From Chrysomallon squamiferum (taxonomy: Eukaryota; Mollusca; Gastropoda; Neomphalida; Peltospiridae), in contig CM022678.1 of NCBI GenBank assembly GCA_012295275.1, positions 11,428,282 to 11,480,781 of the forward strand: DNA of 52,500 nucleotides, written 5' to 3'. The first letter of the stretch is position 1. Every line of letters starts with the position of its first letter. Both the position numbers and the translations under genes were made by a program. This document shows positions 1-14,400 of the stretch, piece after piece. The notes beneath the pieces are model-generated. The model searched no databases, had not been told where the DNA came from, and worked only from the letters and a program-made list of their open reading frames with translations.

Positions 1-610
1 TTTTTCACGATACCAAATATATCTTTGAACGCCAAATATATTCCATGATATAAGGGAGATAATTCAGAATTTTAACAGTTTAATAATAAGGAACATGGCA
101 CTTTGAATGCCTTTAGTGTGTTTGACTGGATTTCAGTTACTACTGAAATTATCCTACAACTGTTCCATGTAAGATATTTATTTATATAGTTTATATTTAT
201 TGCTATAATTATATATGTACATCTACATAAACATGTGTGTGTGTGTGTGTGTGTGTACACACATACATAAAGGCATGTATATATATATATATATAACTAC
301 ATACATACATAGGCACACACACAAATATAATCTTACTTTTTCTTTTTTTAATTTACAGTGTATGAAATTTCTATGGGGATTTTGGGTTTTTATTTTCTCA
401 AACTCTAATAAGACTTTCAGTTTAAAATATAATTTGTGATCAAAGAATTGTTGGAAATTACAGCTGAGAAAAGTAACTCAAGGATAAATGTAACTAAATT
501 TTTATATTTTTTTTTTTTTGATTTTGTTTTGTAATAATATTCTCATAACAAACTATAACTTGAGAAAACAGCCAACAAACAGCTGAAAGATAAACATGGT
601 TAACAAAACT

Positions 611-649
<39 letters not shown>

Positions 650-1401
650 CAAACATTTTTGCAGTATTTCTGTTGAAACAAAAAAACATTCTGAAATTTT
701 TTTTATTTACCTAATAACAGGTTTTCTTATTTCTTTTTTCTTTTATAAATTTTAGCTTCATTTGATAGAAAAATCTGTTATTTTTTTGATGTTTTACTGT
801 AAATATTTTTAAAATAATAGAGAACAAATAAAATGAAGACTAAAAATTAAAAAAAATAAAATGATGTTTCATAACGTATTTAAAAGAAATCAACAAAAAG
901 AGAACAATTCATTTTTTTGTTTTTTCAAAATGAGATCAATAAACTAAAACTACATCATAAATAAGAAACTAAAGTAGAACTTAATTTTAAAGAATAACAA
1001 ATAAAAACTATTTCTAAATATGTCTAGTCACACATACTTAGACAACAGAATATACATACATACATACAAACATATAAACATACATACACATGTACATACA
1101 TACATACAAACATATAAACATACATACACATATATATACATACATACATATATATATATACACACATACATAAATACAAAAAGACACACAGACACACACA
1201 CACAGAAACACATCTTTGCTGAAATTTATGAGTGCAGATATCCAGTGATTTCGCTGGACATTAAAAAAATATAAATTGTATTTTTGAACGGGAGACTATA
1301 AAACATGATGGGGGTTCATAAAGAATCAGCTGTGACAGTTTTATTAACATCAAAAATACCTTTTATTACATACCCTGTGACTTCCTCTGAATTAATATTT
1401 G

Positions 1402-1452
<51 letters not shown>

Positions 1453-2530
1453 AACAAATATGTACATAGCCAGACAGACAGACAGACACTGCAAGAAAAA
1501 AGAAATAATGACAATGAGACAGACAGACAGACAGACAGACACTGTAAGAAAAAAGAAATAATGACAAGACAGACAGACAGACAGACAGACATGCAGACAT
1601 CAAACTGTGCTTCGTTTGTAATTTTCAACAGCTGTGTAACAGTCTATTCACTTTGAGAGCACTCATGAATATTCATAAGTCAGACAGATTTTGTTTTCTG
1701 GGCAGTTTGAATGGTGTCTTCTGAAAAAATCTATGAATATTTGATTTACTTTGATTTAATTTCTTTCTTGATGCAGAAACAGTGGAAGATAATTTTTAAA
1801 ATAAATAACCACTACCAGCATATAACTACTACTACTACTACTACTACTATTACCACTACCACCACCACCACTTTAACTAGTATTACTACAGCTACTACCA
1901 TCAGCACTAATACTGTAACTATTACTACTACTACTACCACTACTATTACTACTACTACTACTACCACTACTACTATCACTAATACTATAACTACTATTAC
2001 TACTACTATCAATAATGCTTCAAAACAACTATTACCACTATCATCATCATCATCATCATTGTTGTCATCAATTTCATCTCCTTTTTTTTTCTTTTATCGT
2101 TTTTTTTTTTTATTGTTTTCGCGTTCATGCATGTAATAATAATTTAATAATTTAAAAGCTTTAAGAATGAAAACGGAATTTCCTCAGCCACCTGGTATAA
2201 AAAGTGCACTGAAATTTCAGAGATTTGTTTAAAGCGACACACAATCCTGTTTTCTCCGATTTATTAAAGTGGTTTTTTATTCAGAATTTATGGTCCTCTC
2301 TTAATAAAATCTACGATATCGCCAATAAAAATGTCATCTAGCGTTTTTTTTTTTTTTTTTTTTTTTTTTTTCAGTGTTTGATGTTTTTGTCTTTATTTCA
2401 GTTTTTTTTTTTTTTTTTATATTTGTCTTTTGTTTTCAAAATTATTGTTTTTATTATGCAGCATACATTTATTTATTTATTTATTTGTTATGTACAAACC
2501 TTTTTTATATATAAACCCTCTTCATACTTT

Positions 2531-2583
<53 letters not shown>

Positions 2584-3332
2584 ATATTTTTATTTCTAAA
2601 TTTCTATCATATAGTAAATTATTTGTCTGTATATTTAAATAACCAAATTACATTACATTTGATATACCTGTTTTGATAATAATAATAAATAATAATAGTA
2701 ACAACAACAATAATAATAATAATAATAATAACAAACACTTTTATTAAATTAATAACAAACAATAAATTCATAAAAATATATACCCAACTTTTTAAAATTT
2801 TAATTAAAAATTTTTAACTTACGTGTATCCCATTTTGGGCCCCAGTGGTCAGTCAAACTGAAAACAGAGAAAAAAACAACAAACCTTGGCACCTCTCTCT
2901 TTGCCGTTTGTTTATCAGGTTGTTTTTAATATCGCTGGACAATGGTCAGTAAAGGTTCCTGTTTGAACAGATTCACACTGACCGGTCCAAAGTGGACATG
3001 ACTTTGGCCATTCCTGAGACGTTTTTTCATTCCTGTCGTTCATTACTCATTTTTTTTTATATTTTTATTTATTTTTATTTTATTTTATTTTATTTTTGTT
3101 TTTTTGTTGGTGAAGAAAACTTGAGTTGTGATCAGGTAAGTAGTAAAGGGTTTTACATTTTGTATTCATTATTGACTGTTATTGTTATTGTTATTGTTAT
3201 TGTCATTATTATTATTATTATCATTAATATATTATTATTATTATAATTAGTTTTACTGTTATTGTTATTATTATCACAATCATTATCATAATAATTATCA
3301 TTATTATTATTATTACTACAACAACAACAACA

Positions 3333-3375
<43 letters not shown>

Positions 3376-5387
3376 TTACTTGTAGTGGTAGTAACATGAG
3401 TAGCAGTAATAATAAAAAAATAAATAATTTATAAAAAATCTATTACAACCAATACTCCTCCAACTACTACAACTACTACTACTACTACTACTACTACTAC
3501 TGTTATTGTTTTTCTTAACAAATAAATGTTATAATCAGTCACCAGATTCTTACTTCTTTCAGAATAATAATAAAAAAGATATAGTTGTACTGGTGTTTAT
3601 TTATTTTATTATTTTTATAGAATAAAATGAGTTTCTATAAATAGCAGAGGGAGACTGGGAATTCAGTTTGTTTGTAATGCTGAGAACTGGTCATTATGGA
3701 CACTTAACTGGACATAGTGAGCGGTCACTTTGTGGTGGAATGGATCTATATTTGTATAAATTATTGATGTGGAGGTTCTGTATTCATTGACAAAAAAAGA
3801 AAATTAATTTGAATCGGCATACAGTAATGAAACTGTTATTTATTGCAAACATTATATTAATTAAATTCTCTCTGTGTGTTGATCTATATTTAAATGTGAA
3901 AAAAAAAAAATAATTTGATAGAATTTATAACAAAATTAAAAAAATAATTATAATAATTAAATTTTTAAATACATGTAAATGAACTAAAGTAATTTAAATA
4001 ATGAGAGAAAAAAAAGAATGAAAGAATGAATGAATGAATGAGTGAATAAATTAAACAAAATATAAAAAAAAAATTAAATTAAATTGAATAGAAACCAGAA
4101 ATAACACACAAAAAAAAAAAAAACAACAATAAATGAAATGTGATAATTTTTTACAATCACGTTTTGTAAAAAAAAAAAAAAAAATGATTACAAACATTAA
4201 TTTGTTAAAGATTTATTTTTAACATTTGGTCTTGTGACAAATAGAGTAAACAACACTGAGATAGAAAAAGAAGATAAAAAAGTAGTAATCAAGCGGTCAA
4301 GATAATCAGAGGTCACTGAAAACAAGGTCAGTGTGGGGAGAGGCAGACATCTAGAGTACGGGTGGAGTTCTTTTTATTTTAAACATTTACTATTACTATT
4401 ATTACTATTACTTTTATTACTATTACTATTATTACTATTAATACTGTTATTACTATTACTATTATTACTATTAATACTATTATTACTATTACTATTAATA
4501 CTGTTATTAATATTACTATTAATACTGTTATTACTATTACTATTAATACTGTTATTACTGTTATTATTAATACTATTATTACTATTACTATTAATACTGT
4601 TATTACTGTTATTATTATTAATATTATTATTATTATTATCACTATTATTACTATTGTTATTATTATTATAATTACTATTATTATTATTATCATTTTTACT
4701 GTTATTATTAGTAGTAGTAGTTGTAGTATTCTTGTCATTGTTACTTTAGTTGTGATTGTATTATTATTAATATTATTATTATTATTATCAACGTCATCAT
4801 TAATGCTAGTTTTTTTTCATTATTATTTTTGATGTTGTTTTTAATTATTATTATTATTATTATATAAACAGAATTAGATGTAATTTAATAAACACAAAAA
4901 ACGCAAAAAAAAAATAAAAAAACAAGTGCAAAAAAACAAATAAATAAGAAAAAAAATACAAGAAAAAATATATATATAAAAAATTAATTAACATTCTTTT
5001 ATACTAAACACAAAGCAAAATAAGCAACAAAATAATTTTTTTTTTTTTTTTTTGCGTACTATAAAGAAAAAACAATGTTTATCTTGAGACCCGCCCACCT
5101 CTCTACAGTGTAATGAATCTCGCAAGTTAGGAATATTTGAAAAGCTTGAGGTGAAGTAGTAGTAGTTGTTGTGTGTGTCTCACAGTAAAATATAAACTCT
5201 GTACCTAATCTCTCCTATCACTTACATGTCAAGGGGTGGGGGGGTGGGGGTCAAAGTTTTTTTTTTGTCTCTTGTGTTATTCAGGGTGGATCCAAGGTGA
5301 GAAAGAGGGGGGAATAATGAAAATATTTTTTATTTTTTATTTTATTTATTAATTTATTTATTTATTATTGTTGTTCTTGTTCATCTT

Positions 5388-5418
<31 letters not shown>

Positions 5419-5487
5419 TTATTATTATTATTATATTTTTCAATAATATTAAGTAGTATTAGTCTTTTATTATTTTGAAAAATGTAC

Positions 5488-5521
<34 letters not shown>

Positions 5522-6029
5522 GTTATTATTATATTTTTTAATTTTTGTCCTGATGTCTTTTTAATCATCATCATCTTCATCTTTTTCTTCTTTTTTTTCT
5601 TATTATTGTTATTGTTATTAGTAATGTTATAATTATTGTCATAACCCTTCTTTTTTCTTCTTAATGTTATTGTTATTGTTATCTTTGTTACTATTACATC
5701 AGATTTAACAATGAGATAAAAAAAATATATATTTTATATCTTACACAAACTGTTCTTTAAATATCTTTTTATATTTCTGAAATTTATTCTCGTATTTAAT
5801 GTCCACAGCAGTAATTTTTTTTTTTTTTTTTTTTTTTGGCTTCATGCATAAAGGTTTAAGCTGCTTTTTATGTGTTTTGTGTTTCAGGATCTATAAAGTT
5901 TTAAATGTACTGTCACTGTAGGATTGCGTAAATCTGCGTATATCACATTTCTAGTTCAAACTTCTTTCATGTATCTACTCAAAAGTGAGGGGAGTGATTT
6001 CACATTGTTTGTTTGTTTGAACTGACGTA
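1..6029. repeat. Low-complexity 5' flank or intron of hb, part 1
   Basis: Almost continuous simple sequence: GT/ATAC (about 230-320), T run (603-649), ATAC/CA (1055-1205), GA (1405-1449), GACA blocks (1473-1592), ACT/ACC trinucleotides (1827-2060), TC (2535-2579), AAT (2678-2735), ATT/ACT mixtures (3177-3510), and a decayed ATT/ACTATT array (4385-4710) with related repeats to about 5700. The GACA block holds two copies of a roughly 45-bp unit in which GACA runs alternate with a shared ctgYaagaaaaaagaaataatgacaa-type spacer. Segments at 2820-3010 and 4210-4350 are more complex but show no coding signal. Confidence 0.8.
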
Positions 6030-6262
6030 CTGTGAGTTTTCTTGTGAGTAGTTTTTTTTTTTTTTTTTTTTCGTATTAAGGCAATTTTCTAGTGAGCAGT
6101 TTTTTTGTGAGTATTAAGAAAAGTGGATTTTTTTCTAGTGAATATTAAGAAAGTGGATTTTTTTCTAGTGAGTAATTTTTGTGAGTATTAAGAAAGTTGG
6201 ATTTTCTAGTGAGTAGGGTTTGTGAGTATTAAGAAATTTGGATATTTTCTAGTGAGTCTTCT
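6030..6262 (+). repeat. Decayed minisatellite rich in GTGAGT
   Basis: A degenerate tandem repeat of about 40-60 bp built from gtgagtattaagaaa, tggattttttctagtgag and T runs. GTGAGT, the ideal animal 5' splice-site core, occurs eight times (6032, 6044, 6107, 6169, 6181, 6209, 6222, 6252). Confidence 0.7.
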
Positions 6263-6679
6263 AGCAAATGTGATGTAAATTGTTGATACAGTTTATCTGA
6301 TAAAATCTCGAATACTCTGATAAAAAACTACATGATATAATTTTGTGTATTAATTAACATCATTCTAGGTCAGTTGGATTGATTTTATCTATTTATTTAT
6401 TCATCATCATCATCTTCATCATTATGATGATGATGATCATCATTATTATGTTTACAATTTTCTGTATTCTATTGTTATTAATATTAGTTAATTTTATTAC
6501 ATTATTAGTGCAGTTGTTGTTTTATTATTACTACTACTACAGCTACGACTATTAAAATTACTACTACTGTTGCCACCACTATTTTTACTACTACTACTAC
6601 TACCACTTTTAGCGACTCTGTAAACTTTTAAAATATATTCTAAATGTTTTCCTACAGTGAGGTATTATACAGGTTATCA

Positions 6680-6841
<162 letters not shown>

Positions 6842-6842
6842 G

Positions 6843-6909
<67 letters not shown>

Positions 6910-7365
6910 TACAATTCTTTTTTTTTTAACAAAAACGTTTTCTTTTCTCTTAAATACTTCCATTCTCTTCTTCTTTATTTATTTTTCTTCTTTTTCTTTG
7001 CCTCTCCCAGATCATTATCCTGTTTATTGTTGACTTCAAGTCTCACTACGTATGTGTTTTCACTGTGTACACAACAAACCAGTGGCAGGCTTTTTAAATG
7101 ATGTCTTTGTTTTCACCTCCATAAAATTTTAAAATTCATTTATCTATTCAGTCATTAGTTTATTTCATTTTTGTTCCATTTTGTTCTGTTTTGTGTTTAT
7201 TTGTTTTATTTTGTTTTATTTATTTGTTTATTTTTTTAATTTATTTATTTATTGTCTTATCATCATAGTTGTTGGGTTTCAAGTATTTGGTTTTTTTTAA
7301 AATTAGTTTTCTATGTATACATCTGTATGTATGTGTGTGTCTCTGTATGTATGATTGTATGATTG

Positions 7366-7398
<33 letters not shown>

Positions 7399-7595
7399 GT
7401 ATGTATGCATGTTTGTATGTATGTATGTGTGTATGTAGTTATATATGTATGTATGTATATATGTATGTATGTATGAAGTTATAAATGCATGCATCTATGT
7501 GCATATGTTTGTATGTATGAATATTATTATTTTTTTTCATTTTCTTATTCAAAACCTTTTTAATAGTCTTTGTTTGTTTTTTCTTCTCTTGTTTG

Positions 7596-7628
<33 letters not shown>

Positions 7629-8442
7629 TTTTTCCATATTGACTCACCTCACACCCACCTACGAGTGAAAACATTTTTATTTTTTCTCAAACACTTTGAA
7701 CAAACGTTAAATGTTTGAGATGTTTCATCTGTTTGCGATGTGGCCGATGTGGCTGTCTGTCTGCGACCTCCACAGTGTCGACATAAACTGAACGTTAGAT
7801 AGCACAGAACCAGAGCTTCTGATTGGACGATTTGAAGAATGCGTCAATATGTAAATCGGTTTTAAAGTTATGACAAATATTCCAATCATAAAATCCATTT
7901 CTTTTTTTTTTTTTTTTTGGATTTGTTGAATTAAAAAGAAAGAATAAATATAGGAGTCAGTTATAAAGAAAGGAGATTTTTATTCTTTCAAAATGATTTG
8001 AAAGAGAAAAAGAAAAATTTTTTAACAGATCACATTTGTAATAAGCATGAGATAAGTGAAATAAATAAATTAATTAATTAATTAATAAGTAAGAATAATA
8101 AAAAAATAAAAATAAATACAAATTTAATATTTAAAATTTTGGTTTGTTTAGTTACTGAATGATGGTTGTATAGCAATAGTAATTTTAATGATGATGTGAT
8201 GATGATAATGATAATGATAAATAAATGCAAAAATGGAAGTTATTCACAGTGAACAATTTTAAGCAATCAAAATATAAAATGTTATGTCATTTCTTTTTTG
8301 TTATACATTTACTGCCACACACACACACATACACACACACACTCACACACAATCACGCACACACCCCCTCTACGAAAAAGAAAATGAGTTAAAAACGGTT
8401 TGAACTTTGGTTTGTAAGACTAAGTCTATTGTACAAATCATG

Positions 8443-8450
8443 TGACGTCA
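8443..8450. promoter_or_regulatory. CRE palindrome TGACGTCA
   Basis: Perfect 8-bp CREB/ATF consensus in a small non-repetitive island 1.3 kb upstream of hb exon A. Function is inferred from the motif only. Confidence 0.35.
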
Positions 8451-8531
8451 AGTGTCTTGTTTCTTTGTCACAGGAAGCTAGTACTTAGTAAAACTTAGTA
8501 AAACACTCGCTCTAAACACGCCCTTTGACCT

Positions 8532-8540
8532 CAAAGTCCA
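8532..8540 (+). promoter_or_regulatory. HNF4-type site CAAAGTCCA
   Basis: Matches the HNF4-specific 3' core CAAAGTCCA, preceded by TTTGACCT, in the same island as the CRE at 8443. Candidate hb enhancer element; motif evidence only. Confidence 0.3.
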
Positions 8541-9257
8541 CCAGGAAACTGCTTCTTTTTTTTTTTCTATTATTTTTTAAACTCACTTTCATTCTTTTCA
8601 ATTTTTTTTTTTTTTTTTTTTAAATTTTTTATTGTTTGTTATCTTTGAAAGAAAAAACAAAAAAAAAAAACACAACAAAACAATATATTGTGTTGGTAAT
8701 CATTTGTAATTCTATTTTAATTTTAATTAATTAATTAATTTTAGTTACTAACTTTTGTTTTATCTTTTATTTTACTATATTTTTTTCCTGATCGTCTTGT
8801 TTATTTTTTAAATTTTATTTATAACCTACTAAATGTATTTTATATGATAAATTTGATTATTTGCTTACTTTTATTATTACTGATACATGATTTCATTTAT
8901 CTTTTAATTAATTTAATTTATAATAATTTATTTCGTTCTTAATTTATTATTCAATACTGTGTACACACACACACACACACACACACGTACACAGACACAC
9001 ACACACAGTCACACACATTAATTTTTTTTATATTAATTTCGCATTTCTTTATGTTACTTTTATTTTCACTGTGTATTTAAATTAATTTATTTCTGGTTAT
9101 TAAACGAAGAACTGATGAATTAAGTGGGAGTTTACTTTGCTGTCTGTGTGAATCACTTTTCAAGAGCTCATTGTTCTTTATTTTTGGGAGGGAAATAAAA
9201 ACAACGTAGGAAAATGTACACCAGGCATGGGGGGGGGAAGCTATGACATATTATCTT

Positions 9258-9300
<43 letters not shown>

Positions 9301-9602
9301 TATGTCATTGTCAACATTTATTTAGTTTACTGTTGATATAATCATATATGTCTGTCTGTCTGTCTGTCTGTCTTTCTTAATGTTCTTCTTTTTCTGTCAG
9401 TCTGTCTACTTAAACTACTTACTGACAAACACACAAACAGACACACAAACAGACAAACACACATATTTATTTATAAATGTACATATGTGTGTGTATTATC
9501 TGATTTTAAAATTTCTCTTATTCTTTATTTATATCAAACATGTCAAATATTTTTTACTGCATATAATTTGGCATTTTAAAAAATAATTTTCTTCTTCTTC
9601 TT

Positions 9603-9667
<65 letters not shown>

Positions 9668-9791
9668 AATGTTATTTTCTCATTATCAGCAGCTGCGTAT
9701 GTATTAAACTCCTGTATGTCACACACAGACATGTGATGCAGTGTATAAATAAAACCAACCGGATTTTAAAACAAACTTTTCTCTTTTCCAG

Positions 9792-10918
9792 GAGTGATGC
9801 CATCTCCCCTAAGGTTGCTGATGTTGTGGAGAAGGTGATGTCACAACAGCCACCACTACATCACGAGGAGAATCAGCACAACTATGGCAACGTCAACAAC
9901 AGCAACAGCAACAACAGCAGCATCAACAACAACAACAACAACAACAGCAGCGGTGCTTACAGCCATCACATTTCATCCATCGCAGACAGTCTGCACGCAG
10001 TAGGCCAAACTAGGACGACGTCTGCCAGCAACATCTTCCACAACAGCCTGCAGAAGTTCTACGAGGGCTACAGGGTGGCCAGCCAGGACGGCGACAGGTT
10101 CACGGCGCTCAACCGCTCCTTCTCCAACAGCTACAACCTCGCGAAGGAGCAGCTGCTGAGTCCCTCCCGCTACCACGGCTTCGCGTCCGAGCGCTTCAAA
10201 CCCGACGTCGAGGCTCACGGGGTCGAAGGTCACGGGGTCGAAGGTCATGGGATCGAAGGTCACAGGATAGAAGGTCACAGGGGCGACGACAGCGGCGCTG
10301 AAGGACCCAGGGGCGAAGGTCGCGACACCGAGAGTCACAGGGGTGAAGGTCACGGCGTTGACCTGGAGGAGCGGTCGTTCGGCGGCAAGTCGGCGGAGGA
10401 GGACGAGGCGAAGCGGGACTACGTGCACAGCATCCCCATCCCGTCGTTCTACGACAACTTCAAGCTGTCGAAGAGCGACGAGAACGTCAAGATCGCCAAC
10501 ATCTGCGACTACAACCGAAAGCAGGACGAGGAGTTCAGCAGGAGCCAGTCGATGCTCAACAGCTCCCTCAACGACTCCTACCGCTCCGACGACAACAGCA
10601 GCCCCGACTGCGCGCCCGGGTCCTCCGCTCACGCCCGCAGCCACTACGGCAACTCCCTGGAGCGCGCCTCGCAGGAGTTCAACCGGAGTTTCTCCTTCCA
10701 CAGCTCCTCCGGCAGCAACCAGCCCCTCAGCCCGTTCGAGGACCGGGGGGGCTACCCCAGCCGAAGATACTCCCTCCCGACGCCCCCCCTGTCAGAGTAC
10801 TTCAGGTCTCCGGCGTCGTCAACGTCGCCCACGACATCGACTGTCGCGTTGCTGCACGCGAGTAACGTTCACCCGAACTCCGCGGGAATCTACTTCTGTC
10901 ACCTGTGCAGTTACTCAG
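9792..10918 (+). CDS. hb: hb coding exon A
   Basis: Acceptor CAG ends at 9791 and donor GTGAGC starts at 10919. The exon encodes residues 1-375 plus one base of residue 376. It covers a long, probably disordered N-terminal region: a His/Asn/Ser tract, a degenerate EGH(G/R) repeat coded at 10207-10360, and Ser-rich sequence. It ends inside ZF1 after Cys369 and Cys372. It is strikingly G+C-rich against A+T-rich flanks. An ATG at 9733 lies upstream of the acceptor, in what I take to be intron, so it is not proposed as the start. Confidence 0.9.
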
Positions 10919-11330
10919 GTGAGCATTTGTTTGTTGTCTACAGACACACAGACTTACAGACACACACACACACACACAAATGTACACGCGTACATGTACA
11001 CACATACACAGTTTAATCACATATAAACACACACATATACACACACATTATGATAAAAAAAAAATACTTTCGATGATGGCAGTCGATAGAAATTAGTGGC
11101 AGCACAGTCTTTTAAGTTCATTTGTAGGAGCAGACGATCTTTACAGCTGTAGGAAAGTGAGAGAAGCAAAAGTAAAAAAATGAAAGAAATGAAAGAGATA
11201 GAAAGAAAAAAGAAACAATTACGCACAGCTTATTTACTACTTTGGTTTATATTGCTTGTAATTTATTGATTTCATTTATTTATTTATTTCTATATCTGTC
11301 TATTTTATTTATTTTGTATTTGTTTATATA

Positions 11331-11413
<83 letters not shown>

Positions 11414-14400
11414 GTATATATCAATATATCTAAATACATATACACACATATTTATTTATTTATTTATTTGTTTGTTTGTTTGTTTGTTTATTTATGTATT
11501 TACTTACTTATTACAGGGAAATGTAAGGACATGTTTGATGAGCACATGAGCATTCACTTTGAGTACAGCTGTCCCCACTGTGACTACACGTCACGCACGG
11601 AGGGGCGACTCAAGCGACACATCAAAGACTTCCACACCAACGAGGACCCCAACAACCCCAACAAGTCGCAGCGCACGATGCCGGGCAGACCCAAAGTGTA
11701 CCGCTGTAAGCAGTGCGACTTCTCCACCATCACCAAGGTGCGTAACACTGTAACACAATCACCAGTACGTAACACTGTAACACAATCACCAGTACGTAAC
11801 ACTGTAACACAATCACCAGTACGTAACACTGTAACTGTAACTCTGTAACACTGTAACACAATCACCAGTACGTAACACTGTAACACAATCACCAGTACGT
11901 AACACTGTAACACAATCACCAGTACGTAACACTGAAATTTGTAACTCTGTAATTCACCTCACACAATCACCAGTACGTAACACTCTCAAAACAATTACAT
12001 TTTACGTAAAAAAAAATAATAATAAACATTTAACAGAATCAAAAGTCGTTTGGGGTAACTTTAAACTGTAATCTGTAAGAGAATGAGGTTTTATGTTTTA
12101 TATAGTATGCTGTAAGGTGTAAATCAATGTTATAATTTGTTGTTTTTTATATTATGTCATAAAACATTATAATTCACCTGTCAGCATTAGGAAATGATTT
12201 TTTTTTAAAACCCCAATAAAATAATAAAATTGAGAACTTAAAAGTTGTTTGGGGTGTTTTATAGGTGATTGCAGAGAATGAGTGTTTATGTTTTAGTAGT
12301 ATGCTGTAATGTGTAATCTGTTATAATTTGTTGTTTTACATTATGTCATAAAATATTATACTGTGTCATATTAGGATATGTTTTTGTTATAATAAGCAAT
12401 TTTTATGTTACATTTATATCTTATATAATGTTATGTTTTACATTTAAATCACAAATTACATCATTACGTTATATATGTTGGGTTAAATTAACTTTATTAC
12501 ATAGTATTTTACATTATATTATGATATTTTACATTGTATTACATTATGTTATATTGTGTTGTGTTATGTTATGTTAAGTTACTTTATGTTATGTTATGTA
12601 AAGTTAAGTTATGTTAAGTTGTGTTATGTTATGTTATTTTATGTTAGTTAAGCTATGTTAAGTTATGTTATTTATGTTATTTTATGTTGTGTTACTTTAT
12701 GTTAAGTTATGTTATTTTATGTTATTTATGTTATGTTACGTTGTGTTTTGCAGGTTGATTTCTGGCAGCACGCGAGGTCGCACATCAAGGAGGAGAAGCT
12801 GCTGCAGTGTCCACGTTGTCCCTTCGTCACCGAGTACAAGCACCACCTCGAGTATCACCTGCGCAACCACTTCGGCTCGAAGCCGTTCAAGTGCAACAAG
12901 TGCAACTACTCATGCGTGAACAAGTCGATGCTGAACAGCCACATGAAGTCGCACACGAACGTCTACCAGTACCGCTGCGCCGACTGCACGTACGCGACAA
13001 AGTACTGCCACAGCCTCAAGCTGCACCTGCGCAAGTACAGCCACAAGCCGGCCGCCATCCTCAACAACGACGGCAGCCTGCCGCACGGGCTCGACATAGA
13101 GAGCGCCGGACTCTCCCTCCTCGCCAAGCGCGGCCCTCCCCGGGGCCCCAGGGGGCCGAGGAAGGACAAGAACGACCACTTCGCGCACCTGGGGCCGATG
13201 TTCAACTTCCCCATGACGTCGATGCCGGGGATGAATCCAGGGATGAATCCAGGGATGAATCCGGGGATGAATCCGGGGATGAACGGAGGTCTCATGTCCC
13301 CTTACTGGCCGCTGGTCAATCCCATTCCCAACGGGATCCACCCTCCTCCCCCGCCCCTGATTCCGGCCAGCAAGATGGGGGGGCCGATGGTTCCAGCGTC
13401 GTTGATGACGTCGCCGAGCAGCAAGATGAACATGATGAAGTCGGCGGACGATGCTGCTGCTGCTGCTGCTGCTGCTGGGAGTAGCGCTGCTGGTGCTGGT
13501 TTGTTGAGGTGCAATCTCTGCACGTTCACGTGTGACAACGGCGACGTCATGAATGGCCACGTGGTCAAAGTGCACGCGCACGCTGAGAACCAGGATCTCT
13601 TCAGCATGTTCGGGATTTCCTCGGAGGCGCTGTTAGACGAGCACGCGAGCAAATCCAGGCAGAACCAGATGTCCAAGCAGTGGCTGTTGCCGGGCAACCA
13701 CCCCCCCTCCTCCTCCTCCTCGTCGTCGGCGGGGGGGAACAAGGGAGTCCTGCGAGTCGAGACGGAGTCGCAGCTGCAGCAGCAGCACGACGCCACTAAA
13801 TCCAGTCCCCACTCCTGGCCGAGAAACGGAGGTCACGACCTGGGAGGTCAGAGGTTGCCGCCGTACTCGGCCAACTCGCACAGTCTTCCCGAGCTCTTCA
13901 ACGGCGACGTCGTGGAGCCGGCCACTCAGGCGGAACGCGACAGCAGCACCGACATTCTGAAGCAGATGACGCTGAAGTTTGGAGGAAGCATGTCGCGACA
14001 GCATCCACCACAGCAGCGCAAAGAGACTCCTCTCGACCTGACGAAGCCGAAATCAGTGTCTCCCGAAATTCCATCACCACCACCACAACAACAACAACAA
14101 CAACAACAGCAACATCAGCAGCAACAGCAACAACAGCAGCAGTCCCTGTCAGCAGCACAGCCGATGATGATGATGCCGTCGTACATGAAGCGGCCGATGT
14201 CTGATGATGACCAGCGGCCGGCGGACAGCGCGGGGAATGACGTTGCTGAGGCGAGTCCGAGGAAGAGGTCGAGGAAGGGGAAGGCGTACAAGCTGGACAC
14301 GTTGTGCCTGAAGCTGCAGGAGAAGCAGACCACGTCTCCTTACCAGAGTGACAGCGAGGAGTCCACAGGAGCCCTTTCCTGTGACGTACGAGAAGACGAG

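Noticed and set aside
4333-4738. Long open frames on both strands encoding runs of Leu/Ile/Val
   Set aside because: They are produced entirely by ATT/ACT repeats; there is no codon structure or family.
9733-9791. ATG at 9733 as hb start
   Set aside because: It lies before a strong pyrimidine-rich splice acceptor, and its residues look like translated intron.
9973-10701. 242-codon minus-strand frame opposite hb exon A (and similar frames at 12910-13581 and 14149-14754)
   Set aside because: They are shadows of G+C-rich hb coding sequence, with no family and no splice context.
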